Shown: one piece after another, positions 30,330-37,978 of the stretch
Layout: each line of letters opens with the position of its first letter
Numbering within the stretch: the first letter of the stretch is position 1
From: Candidatus Wildermuthbacteria bacterium RIFOXYD1_FULL_50_12
Lineage (GTDB): Bacteria > Patescibacteriota > Minisyncoccia > Minisyncoccales > UBA10102
Assembly: GCA_001825035.1 (NCBI GenBank)
Contig: MHUO01000004.1
Coordinates: forward strand, 83,205-122,977
DNA: 39,773 nt
Direction: 5' to 3'
Notes under the pieces: model-generated
The model's input: the letters and a program-made list of their open reading frames with translations, nothing else
What the model was told of the DNA's origin: nothing
Databases searched by the model: none
Position numbers and translations under genes: made by a program

Positions 30330-31709
30330 GCAAAGTTGCAATCCATAAATCCTTCAAACTACGAGATTTTGGGCGAGGTTGAAGTTTCTACTGCGCAAGA
30401 GATTGCGGAGAAAGTTAAGCTTGCAAGGGAGGCTCAAAAGGAGTGGCGAAATTTAAGGTTGGCGGGGAGAATTTCTGTTTTGCGGAAAGCATTTGATGAA
30501 TTTGCAAGCAAAAAAGAAGAACTCGCTTTGTTAATGTCAAAAGAAATGGGTATGCCTATTACCCACTCTCGCAACGGCTTTGAAGGTCCCGACGGTGCGT
30601 TTAGCTACGCAAATTGGTATTTTGACAACGCAAAAAAATACTTAAGTCCGGAAACAACATTTGAAGACGACAAGGAAATCCACCAAGTTTTTTATGAGCC
30701 CATAGGAGTTGTTGCAGTAATTATCCCCTGGAACTTTCCTTTTGCTAATTTTATCTGGGGTTGCGTCCAGAGCTTAATCGCTGGCAATACAATTATTCTC
30801 AAGCATTCAGAGGAATGTCCCTTGAGCGGAAAATTTATTGAGGATGTTATGTCGCGTCACTTACCACGAGGCGTGCTCAATGAAGTCTATGGCGATGGCG
30901 AAGTGGGTAAGGTTTTAGTTGAGCAAGATATTAACATGGTCGCTTTTACAGGTAGCACCAAAACCGGAAAATACTTATACGATGTTGCGGGAAAAAAGTT
31001 CATAAAAGCAGTGATGGAGCTTGGGGGTTCTGCTCCAGGCATAATTTTTGCAGACGCAAATCTTGAAGAAGCAGTTGGTAACGTGTGTTTTAATCGCGTA
31101 TACAACCAAGGGCAGTGTTGCGATGGACTAAAGCGGTTATTGGTGCACGAAAGCATATACGATAGTGCGGTAGCAAAGATCGCTGCAAACTTTTCTGCAA
31201 AGAAAGTAGGCAATGCCCTGCAAGAAGATACCGAGGTGGGGCCGCTTGTTGCGAAACGCCAACTTGAGACCCTCATTTCTCAAGTTCAAGACGCACAGGC
31301 AAAAGGAGCGAGGGTAATTGTTGGCGGCAATTCGCTGGAAGAAAAACTGGGTGGTGCTTTCTTTGAGCCAACCGTACTGACTGATGTTACAGAGGATATG
31401 AAGGTTTGGGCGGAAGAAGTGTTTGGACCAGTATTGCCCATTGTAAAGTTTGCGACTGAAGAAGAAGCCATAGGGTTGGCGAACCAGACATCGTATGGGC
31501 TTGGGGCGTATGTGTATACTCAAGACAGAGAGAAAGCAGAACGAGTTGCTGCTGCGCTTGAATCTGGCATGGTAAGCATGAACGGAGCAAACTACGTAAT
31601 GCCCTTTAACCCCTTTGGAGGATACAAAAACTCTGGCTTCGGAAGAGAACACGGAAAATATGGATTTCACGAAGTAACCCAGATTAAAGTTGTTGCGAGA
31701 GAAAAATAA
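30327..31709 (+). CDS. NAD(P)-dependent aldehyde dehydrogenase
   Basis: A 460-residue member of the ALDH superfamily, closest in outline to succinate-semialdehyde dehydrogenases. The cofactor region is IIPWNFPFANFIWG and FTGSTKTGKYL; the general base Glu is in MELGGSAPG; the nucleophile is Cys265 in NQGQCC; EVFGPVLPI and PFGGYKNSGFGREHG complete the signature. Aldehyde specificity cannot be read from sequence. Its stop overlaps (TAATG) a 16-codon remnant of an S51 peptidase gene. It stands first in the block inserted after the permease. Confidence 0.93.
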   Translation: MAKLQSINPSNYEILGEVEVSTAQEIAEKVKLAREAQKEWRNLRLAGRISVLRKAFDEFASKKEELALLMSKEMGMPITHSRNGFEGPDGAFSYANWYFDNAKKYLSPETTFEDDKEIHQVFYEPIGVVAVIIPWNFPFANFIWGCVQSLIAGNTIILKHSEECPLSGKFIEDVMSRHLPRGVLNEVYGDGEVGKVLVEQDINMVAFTGSTKTGKYLYDVAGKKFIKAVMELGGSAPGIIFADANLEEAVGNVCFNRVYNQGQCCDGLKRLLVHESIYDSAVAKIAANFSAKKVGNALQEDTEVGPLVAKRQLETLISQVQDAQAKGARVIVGGNSLEEKLGGAFFEPTVLTDVTEDMKVWAEEVFGPVLPIVKFATEEEAIGLANQTSYGLGAYVYTQDREKAERVAAALESGMVSMNGANYVMPFNPFGGYKNSGFGREHGKYGFHEVTQIKVVAREK

Positions 31710-31756
31710 TGAAACTTCTCTTAATCTCTGGAGGAGTTCGGATGGGGGTGTTTTGA
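31709..31756 (+). pseudogene. Remnant start of an S51 peptidase gene
   Basis: A 15-residue frame, MKLLLISGGVRMGVF, starts on the ALDH stop and ends at TGA 31754-31756. Its first nine residues match the start of the full S51 peptidase at 35656 (MKLLLTSGG), with clear DNA similarity. It looks like the 5' stump of a second copy, cut by the arrival of the GNAT/SET genes. Confidence 0.6.
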
Positions 31757-31757
31757 A

Positions 31758-32321
31758 ATGAGTAATATCGTACGTTCGAAATCATCAGACGCCGCCGCGC
31801 TGACGGAAATTGCAAAGGCCGCGAAGAGTTGTTGGGGGTATCCGAAAGAATGGATGGAAAAATGGGATGGCGAATTGACTCTCACAGGGAAAGACGCGGA
31901 GGAGAATTTTGTTTTTCACATTGAGCAGGAAGGTAAGATCATGGGATTTTATTCTCTAAGTGAGGATGGCGGACTATTTGAAGTTGAGCATATGTGGATA
32001 TCGCCAGAGTACATAGACAAGGGATTTGGAAAAGCGCTTTTCGAACATGCGAAAGAGATCGCATTGCGGCACGGAGGCAAGAAACTTCGCGTGGAGTCAG
32101 ACCCACATGCGGAAGGTTTTTACGTAAAAATGGGCATGCGGCGTGTCAGCGAAAAAGAGTCAAGCATCCCCGGTCTCCCCGGTCGCATGATCCCCATTTT
32201 TGAGAAGGAGTTAGAGCTGTCCACCTGTCCACCCCAGGGGTGGACATGGGGTGTTTTGTGTTTTGAAAAGAAAAACAAAGCGATTTACTTTGATGTCGGA
32301 ACCCACGAGATTTACAAATGA
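31758..32321 (+). CDS. GNAT-family N-acetyltransferase
   Basis: A 187-residue frame whose first 152 or so residues are a GNAT domain. Motif A is EHMWISPEYIDKGFGKALFEHA (acetyl-CoA loop DKGFGKA), followed by the KMGMRRV strand. Substrate unknown. The natural end is likely near MIPIFEKEL; the remaining 33 residues read through a hairpin (32227-32245) and look like run-on sequence. The start at 31758 follows a weak GGGGG ribosome site within the peptidase remnant. Confidence 0.85.
   Translation: MSNIVRSKSSDAAALTEIAKAAKSCWGYPKEWMEKWDGELTLTGKDAEENFVFHIEQEGKIMGFYSLSEDGGLFEVEHMWISPEYIDKGFGKALFEHAKEIALRHGGKKLRVESDPHAEGFYVKMGMRRVSEKESSIPGLPGRMIPIFEKELELSTCPPQGWTWGVLCFEKKNKAIYFDVGTHEIYK
32227..32245 (+). 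terminator. Hairpin after the GNAT domain
   Basis: GTCCACCCC-A-GGGGTGGAC is a perfect palindrome followed by GTGTTTTGTGTTTT. It could be an attenuator or terminator ahead of the SET gene. Confidence 0.5.
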
Positions 32322-32697
32322 ATTTTCTTTTATTCTAAAGCCTGCCAAGCACGGTATTGGTGTGTTCGCCGTTCACGATATTGCCAAGGGCGCGTATTTG
32401 CGTTTGTTTGGCGACAATAAAGACGATGAGCATAACACACGGCTGCGGAACAAAAAAGATGTCCCGCCGGCTTTTCGCGAATACTGCGCCGACCGGGGGG
32501 ATACGTTATGGTGTCCGGGGGATTTTGGCGTAATGCCAATAGGGTGGTATTTGAACCATTCAAAATCTCCAAACGCGTTTCATAAAAATTATCATTGGTA
32601 CGCGGCATACGATATTGCCGCTGGCGAAGAAATACTCATTGACTACAATACGTTAGAGGAACCCGAAGAGGCCCGCAAAGATTACTACAAATCCTAA
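32293..32697 (+). CDS. SET-domain protein
   Basis: A 134-residue protein that is essentially one SET domain, the fold of SAM-dependent protein lysine methyltransferases. KHGIGVFAVHDIAKGAYL is the N-SET strand pair; GWYLNHSKSPNAF holds the NH-S motif that shapes the SAM and lysine pocket; YDIAAGEEILIDYNT holds the closing G-E-E-x-x-x-D-Y. No post-SET cysteines are present. Target unknown. The ATG at 32293 begins inside the GNAT run-on frame; the longer frame from 32251 adds a basic leader and is less likely. Confidence 0.87.
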   Translation: MSEPTRFTNEFSFILKPAKHGIGVFAVHDIAKGAYLRLFGDNKDDEHNTRLRNKKDVPPAFREYCADRGDTLWCPGDFGVMPIGWYLNHSKSPNAFHKNYHWYAAYDIAAGEEILIDYNTLEEPEEARKDYYKS

Positions 32698-32729
32698 TTG
32701 AGGGTCGTGAAAACTGCGATCCCTCGCGC

Positions 32730-32806
32730 AAAGAGGCCTCATTGCGCGTCTGCTTCAGGACTAATGAATTGCCAAAACCCCGGTTTCCAGATAAATTGAA
32801 GCTATG
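32730..32806 (+). repeat. Direct repeat, copy 2: displaced permease 3' end plus promoter
   Basis: Matches 30253-30329 at 68 of 77 positions. In the permease frame it still reads GLIARLLQD then stop, with the Arg codon changed synonymously (CGC to CGT), and continues to the ATG of the HD-domain gene. It carries its own promoter version: TTGCCA (32769-32774), 17 bp, TAAATT (32792-32797). Confidence 0.92.
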
Positions 32807-33379
32807 ATTAAGGACTTTCACCACTTTAAGGGAGAAGGGCTTTCTAGGTCTGAAAAAATACAGCGGAAGGTTGTAGAAACGCTTTTGGCGAGCACAATAC
32901 CCGACGAGCAGCGAGAAAGTTCTCTTGTTTGGGAGTTGAAGCACTCGGCAGGATGCTGCCAAATTGGCCGGATAGTAGCCCAGAAAAGGGGTTTAGACGT
33001 TGAGCTTGCCGAGGTTGCGTGCATTCTCCACGATGTTTACGTGATTGTCGAGGGGAAGTATGAAGAGCACGCAAAACGAGGGGCAGAGATAGCAAGAAAA
33101 ATGCTTGAAGAATCTGGCGATTTCAAGTCAGAAGAGGTAAACCTGATTGCCGAAGCCGTGGCTCATCACAGTGAGAAACAAATTTATACTCGCGCCCCCT
33201 ATGCGGAGCTTGTTAAAGACGCAGACGTTTTTGACTGCTCGCTGTACGAAAACGCAAAAGGCTTTTATATGTTGCATAAGCCCAAGGACATTTACGAAGA
33301 ATACGTAAAGAGAATTAAGAACGTAAGGAACGAACTCGGATTAAAAGAAGAAGAATTCTTCAGAGAGCCAAATGAGTAG
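32804..33379 (+). CDS. HD-domain phosphohydrolase
   Basis: A 191-residue HD-superfamily protein. Metal ligands lie in ELKHSAGCCQIG, ACILHDVYV (the HD pair), AVAHHSEK and KDADVFDC. The layout fits a small-molecule or nucleotide phosphohydrolase. The stop lies 8 bases inside the next gene, so it is translationally coupled to the RPH-like dikinase. The natural substrate is unknown; an enzyme that reverses the neighbour's phosphorylation is one possibility. Confidence 0.88.
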   Translation: MIKDFHHFKGEGLSRSEKIQRKVVETLLASTIPDEQRESSLVWELKHSAGCCQIGRIVAQKRGLDVELAEVACILHDVYVIVEGKYEEHAKRGAEIARKMLEESGDFKSEEVNLIAEAVAHHSEKQIYTRAPYAELVKDADVFDCSLYENAKGFYMLHKPKDIYEEYVKRIKNVRNELGLKEEEFFREPNE

Positions 33380-35651
33380 CATAATCTGGTTAGAAAAGCT
33401 CGGGCAAGATGATGTCGCTATCGCCGGAGGCAAAGGCGCCCAGCTAGGAGAACTCAAGAAAGCAGGATTTTCTGTTCCCGATGGCTTTGTGGTTTCCACA
33501 GTTGTGTACAAGAATCTTGTGGGCGGATCTGGTATACAAGAAAAAATCCATGAACTTTTATCTAATCTCGACTTAGAAAACACAGAAAAGCTCCAGGAAG
33601 TAAGCGACAAGATTCAAGCCCTTTTCGCTTCAGTATCGTTGCAGCAGGATGTAGCAGAAGAGATACTTAAGGCGTACAAATCTCTTGGAGGGCTAGTTGC
33701 GGTAAGAAGTTCTGCCACGGCAGAAGATCGAAAAGAAGCTTCTTTTGCCGGGCAACAAGCAACATTTCTGCATATTAAAGGAGAAGAAGCTCTAATTGAC
33801 GCTGTAAAAAAGTGCATGGCTTCGCTTTTTACTGCAAGGGCAATTTTCTATAGGGATCAGCAAAGGGTTGGACATGAAGACGTGTCTATTGCCGTCGTCA
33901 TTCAAAAAATGGTGCAAGCCCAAAAGGCAGGAGTCGCCTTTTCTATAAATCCTGTAACAAGCGACGTAAGCGAAGTCGTGATTGAAGCCGTAGCCGGCTT
34001 GGGAGAAGCTGTCGTCGGAGGGCAAGCAACCCCGGACAATTATGTGCTTGAGAAAAAAACACTGAACGTAAAAGAACGCCATCTGCAAGCCGACAACTCC
34101 GTTTTGCAAGACCTTGAAATAAAAGAGCTTGGGGAGCTTGTGCAAAAAATTGAAGCTCACTATGGCTACGCCCAAGACATAGAGTGGGCGATTGACGAGA
34201 ACGGTGCCGTACAAATCTTGCAGGCCCGACCGGTTACAACGCTTCAACCGGCAAGAGAAACGACAAAATGGAAAAAGATAATCTCAAGAGAATACGGAGT
34301 CCAGTATACTGAATTATCTTTGCGTTCTTTGAGTCCCGAGAACAAGTTTATAGTACCGGAGCCGTTTTATGAACAAGTGTACATCCCAGAAGAAGACAAT
34401 GAGGTTTGTTATATCGACGAGGCAAGATGGAACGCGTTTGTGGGTGCATTGAAAGAAAGGTATCTTGAGCAGCCAGAAAACTACGATGAGTTCGAGAAAC
34501 TCTTTATGGAAACTGGCACAGATTATGTGGAGATTGCAAAGCAAACAGCGCAAGAGAATCTCGAGGACAAAAGCAGTAATGAACTTAAAAAACTGTACCT
34601 TGATTACCAGAAAAAATCTCTGCGGTACGCGCCTTTTATTTGGATACAATTCATTATCAACAACTTCTTTGCGGACAAAGCAAAAGAAATCCTCGTAGAG
34701 AAACTCGGACAGGATAATCCGAAACTATACGACTTCTACGAGGTTATTGTAAAACCTTCTCAAAAAGCCGCTTCAATCCGGTTGGGCGAGGTAGCAGCTA
34801 AATGGAAAGAACTAAACTACGAAGAGAAAAATCAGGCATACGAAAACTTTAAATGGATACCATGTTTGGATATTCATAATAGGCCTTGGACCAAAGAAGA
34901 ATTTTCTTCTCATGTCAGCGAATTTGTGAAAGAAGAAAAGGAACTGATCGCGTCCTCCGAGCATGTTTTAGAAGAAGTAAATCCTTCAGCCAAAGAGAAG
35001 CGCACTCTTGAAATAGCAAGAAGTTTAACTTACCTCAAGGATCTTAAAGACGACTTTCGCAGGCAGGGCGTTTTCTATGGGCAGGTCCTTTTTCAAGAAA
35101 TTGCAAAAAGAATGGGAATAGAGTTGGACGGTATATCATATATGCTTGAATCTGAAATTGTTGAGTTTTTAGATAGTAGTACAACGGGTACTCAAAGCGT
35201 TGTTGATGAGAGAAAAAACGGATTCGTCATTTTTTTCTCCGAAAACAAAGAAATTGTTTGTAAAAGCGGGGATGCAATAGAATCTGCTTTGCGAGAACTT
35301 GGCCTCGCGGTTTTGCATGAGTTTTCAGAAGAGATCAAAGGAGTTCCGGCTTCTCTCGGGCATGCAAAAGGGATCGTAACAATTGTGAGGGGAGTATCCA
35401 ATCTCTCCAAAGTAAAGAAAGGAGATGTGCTGGTTGCGGTAGTTACGCACCCTGACTATGTGCCAGCGATGCAGCGAGCAGTTGCCATTGTGACAGACGA
35501 AGGAGGAATTACGAGCCACGCGGCGATCGTGTCTCGAGAGCTAGGATTGCCTTGTATAGTAGGGACAGAGCACGCTACTAAGGCTTTGAAAGATGGTGAT
35601 TTTGTAGAAGTCGACGCCACTTCCGGTTTCGTAAGAAAGCTAAAAACGTGA
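33372..35651 (+). CDS. Rifampin-phosphotransferase-like dikinase (PEP-synthase-related)
   Basis: A 759-residue protein with three parts. The N-terminal ATP-grasp (PPDK_N, about 1-300) has GGKGAQLGEL, AVRSSATAEDRKEASFAGQQ and ILQARPVTT. A middle region of about 340 residues is of unrecognised type. The C-terminal swivel phosphohistidine domain (about 655-757) has GGITSHAAIVSRELGLPCIVGT, with His716. Unlike true PEP synthase it has no PEP/pyruvate barrel, and the His domain is last. This is the order of rifampin phosphotransferase, which makes AMP, Pi and a phosphorylated drug from ATP. The middle region would bind the acceptor. Acceptor unknown; PEP synthase activity is not expected. Confidence 0.85.
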   Translation: MSSIIWLEKLGQDDVAIAGGKGAQLGELKKAGFSVPDGFVVSTVVYKNLVGGSGIQEKIHELLSNLDLENTEKLQEVSDKIQALFASVSLQQDVAEEILKAYKSLGGLVAVRSSATAEDRKEASFAGQQATFLHIKGEEALIDAVKKCMASLFTARAIFYRDQQRVGHEDVSIAVVIQKMVQAQKAGVAFSINPVTSDVSEVVIEAVAGLGEAVVGGQATPDNYVLEKKTLNVKERHLQADNSVLQDLEIKELGELVQKIEAHYGYAQDIEWAIDENGAVQILQARPVTTLQPARETTKWKKIISREYGVQYTELSLRSLSPENKFIVPEPFYEQVYIPEEDNEVCYIDEARWNAFVGALKERYLEQPENYDEFEKLFMETGTDYVEIAKQTAQENLEDKSSNELKKLYLDYQKKSLRYAPFIWIQFIINNFFADKAKEILVEKLGQDNPKLYDFYEVIVKPSQKAASIRLGEVAAKWKELNYEEKNQAYENFKWIPCLDIHNRPWTKEEFSSHVSEFVKEEKELIASSEHVLEEVNPSAKEKRTLEIARSLTYLKDLKDDFRRQGVFYGQVLFQEIAKRMGIELDGISYMLESEIVEFLDSSTTGTQSVVDERKNGFVIFFSENKEIVCKSGDAIESALRELGLAVLHEFSEEIKGVPASLGHAKGIVTIVRGVSNLSKVKKGDVLVAVVTHPDYVPAMQRAVAIVTDEGGITSHAAIVSRELGLPCIVGTEHATKALKDGDFVEVDATSGFVRKLKT

Positions 35652-35655
35652 TGCT

Positions 35656-36318
35656 ATGAAACTACTCTTAACTTCCGGCGGGATTACGAACCAGTCCATG
35701 AAGGATGAGTTGTTGCGATTGGCAGAAAAGCCAGCTGAAGAATTGGTGATTGCTTTTATTCCCACCGCAGCAAACACGGAAAAAGGCGATAAGGGTTGGC
35801 TTGTGAATGATTTGGTTACCCTGAAGAATTTGAATCCAAAGGCATTGGATATTGTTGACTTTTCTGCTTTGCCCCGCGATATATGGCAGCCGCGATTGGA
35901 GGCCGCTGATGTTTTGGTATTTGGAGGAGGTGATACCTTTCGCTTAATGCATCATCTTAAGAAGTCAGGACTTGCCGAATTATTACCAGGATTTCTTAAA
36001 ATGAGAGTGTACGTAGGAATCAGCGCCGGCAGTATTGTCACGGGTCCCAATTTTTCCGTAGGTCAGGCGTTGGGGCTCTATTACGAGGAGATTGGTGAAT
36101 ACGGGGAAGAAGACGGCTTAGGTTTCGTAGATTTTCACATTCGCCCGCATCTCAACTCTCCCGATTTTCCGAAAGTAAGAGACGAGTATCTTCGAGAATT
36201 GGCAAAAGAAATTCCAGAAACCATCTACGCAATCGATGACGAAACTGCCATTTCTGTGGCTGACGAAAAAGTGAAAATTATCTCCGAAGGAGGGTATAAA
36301 GTTTACAACGCGCCTTGA
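35656..36318 (+). CDS. Peptidase S51 (dipeptidase E-like)
   Basis: A 220-residue member of the S51 family (aspartyl dipeptidase PepE / cyanophycinase). The nucleophile is Ser123 in GISAGS; the VFGGGDTFRLMHHL strand-turn and FHIRPHLNSPDF (conserved His) are also present. It follows the RPH-like gene by 4 bases and is probably co-transcribed. A 15-residue stump resembling its N-terminus lies at 31709. Confidence 0.9.
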   Translation: MKLLLTSGGITNQSMKDELLRLAEKPAEELVIAFIPTAANTEKGDKGWLVNDLVTLKNLNPKALDIVDFSALPRDIWQPRLEAADVLVFGGGDTFRLMHHLKKSGLAELLPGFLKMRVYVGISAGSIVTGPNFSVGQALGLYYEEIGEYGEEDGLGFVDFHIRPHLNSPDFPKVRDEYLRELAKEIPETIYAIDDETAISVADEKVKIISEGGYKVYNAP

Positions 36319-36326
36319 GAGCTCTC

Positions 36327-36356
36327 TTGGCAAGGAGCAAGAGGAAAGAGTACAAT
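36327..36356 (+). promoter_or_regulatory. Promoter of the ybeY-ftsA-ftsZ-comEC operon
   Basis: TTGGCA (36327-36332), 18-bp spacer, TACAAT (36351-36356), 12 bases before the ybeY ATG. Confidence 0.6.
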
Positions 36357-36368
36357 AGAGGATTGTGC

Positions 36369-36767
36369 ATGATAGAGATCAATAATCTCACGGAGAGCAA
36401 GATTGATGAGGAGTTTTTGCGCAGAGTGGCAGAGAGGGTGTTGACTGGAGAAAAAAAGCGGAGAAAGGGACTTTCCATTGCCTTGGTAACTCCTAAACAT
36501 TCGGCAGAGTTAAATAAAAGATATCGGGGGAAAAGTAAGATAGCGAATATTCTCTCATTTGAAGGGGAGGGGAGCGAATTGGGAGAGGTTATAATCTGTC
36601 CCCAGGAGGTGAGGAAAGACGCCGCAAAATATGGTATGATGTTTGAACGGGCGTTAGCTTGGATGCTTATTCATGGCATCTTACATTTGGCAGGTTACAA
36701 TCACAAAAAGGAGCGCGATGCGAAAATAATGGGACAAAAAGAACTCACATATCTTTCTCGTATATGA
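36369..36767 (+). CDS. ybeY: Endoribonuclease YbeY
   Basis: rRNA maturation and quality-control RNase. It has 132 residues from the ATG at 36369; the longer frame from 36315 runs back into the peptidase gene. The zinc motif H-x3-H-x5-H is seen as HGILHLAGYNH near the C-terminus, and RGKSKIANILSFE is the usual upstream block. It overlaps ftsA by 4 bases. Confidence 0.93.
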   Translation: MIEINNLTESKIDEEFLRRVAERVLTGEKKRRKGLSIALVTPKHSAELNKRYRGKSKIANILSFEGEGSELGEVIICPQEVRKDAAKYGMMFERALAWMLIHGILHLAGYNHKKERDAKIMGQKELTYLSRI

Positions 36768-37963
36768 GAGCAGAGATTATAGCTGGCTTGGATATTGGCA
36801 CCCACAGTTTGAAGATGGCGGTGCTGCAAAAAAGAGGAGAAGGCGAAACGCCGGAGATTTTGGGATTTGGCGAAGAGTCCTCCTCCGGGGTGCGCAAGGG
36901 ATCGGTGGTGCATACCGATGAGGTGTCAAAGAAAATTCTCGCGCTCAAAGATCGTCTCTCCACCATTAGCGGGAAAAGCATACGAGAAGTAATCGTGAGC
37001 ATCGGAGGAAGTCATATATTCTGTGTGCCTTCGCACGGAATTGTTGCGGTTTCCAGGGCAGATGGACAAATTTCCCAGGAGGATGTAGACAGGGTATTGC
37101 AGGCCGCGCAAGCATTTTCTCTTCCTTCAAATAAAGAAATTCTGGAAGCATTCCCTCAGCAGTTCGTGGTAGACGGAGAAGAACGGGTAAAGGAAGTGGT
37201 GGGGATGAAGGGGGTGCGTTTGGAAGCCGACGTGCTCGCGGTGTGCGGATTCAGTCCCTATATTCGAAACCTTACGGAAGCGGTGATAGAAGCCGGGTTT
37301 GAGATTGCAGATACCGTGCCCGCTCCGTTGATGGCTGAACCCGCGGTTCTCGGACCCCAACAAAAAGAAGTTGGCGTTGCGGTGCTTGATATGGGAGCTG
37401 GAACAACCGGCCTTGCGGTGTACGAACAGGGCGACCTGATCCATGCGGCAGTATTTCCGGTGGGATCGGAAAACATTACCAATGACATCGCGGTCGGCTT
37501 GAGGTGCGAGCCCGACCTCGCAGAGCGCATAAAAGTGGGGCTCGGAGTTTCTCGGAGAGGAAAGCGCTCAGAAAAGCTTGAGACCGCAGAAGGACAGCCC
37601 TTGGCGTTTTCCCAGAAACTTCTTTCCCGCATCGTGCAGGCGCGCGTTCGGGAAATTTTTCAACTTGTGAACAAAGAATTAAAACAAATTTCAAGACAGG
37701 GAGCGCTGCCGGGCGGAGTGGTGCTGGTGGGAGGAGGAGCGAAACTTCCCAAGATCGTTGAGGAAGCCAAAAGAGAACTAAAGGTTACCGTGAGGCTCGG
37801 AAAGCCCCAGGGTGTGGTGAGCCCGCAGTCAGATCCCGCGTTTCTCGGCGTGATAGGTCTCCTTTTGGGAGCCGCTAGAGACGGGTATTATGGAAGGGGG
37901 AGTTATGCGGGAGCCGGATTCCTCCAGAAGGTGCGCCGCGTCTTCAGGCCTTTTATCCCGTAA
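36764..37963 (+). CDS. ftsA: Cell division protein FtsA
   Basis: Actin-like membrane anchor for FtsZ. It has 399 residues from the ATG at 36764. Phosphate-1 motif IIAGLDIGTHSLKMAV; the 1C domain at about residues 85-170; phosphate-2 VAVLDMGAGTTGLAVY; adenosine motif VVLVGGGAKLPKI. The last 25 residues (YAGAGFLQKVRRVFRPFIP) form a basic amphipathic helix suited to membrane binding. The start overlaps the ybeY stop as ATGA. Confidence 0.95.
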   Translation: MRAEIIAGLDIGTHSLKMAVLQKRGEGETPEILGFGEESSSGVRKGSVVHTDEVSKKILALKDRLSTISGKSIREVIVSIGGSHIFCVPSHGIVAVSRADGQISQEDVDRVLQAAQAFSLPSNKEILEAFPQQFVVDGEERVKEVVGMKGVRLEADVLAVCGFSPYIRNLTEAVIEAGFEIADTVPAPLMAEPAVLGPQQKEVGVAVLDMGAGTTGLAVYEQGDLIHAAVFPVGSENITNDIAVGLRCEPDLAERIKVGLGVSRRGKRSEKLETAEGQPLAFSQKLLSRIVQARVREIFQLVNKELKQISRQGALPGGVVLVGGGAKLPKIVEEAKRELKVTVRLGKPQGVVSPQSDPAFLGVIGLLLGAARDGYYGRGSYAGAGFLQKVRRVFRPFIP

Positions 37964-37978
37964 CATAAACTTTCTGCC

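Noticed and set aside
33372-35651. A second PEP synthase
   Set aside because: The PEP/pyruvate barrel is missing and the phosphohistidine domain is C-terminal, so the RPH-like order fits better.
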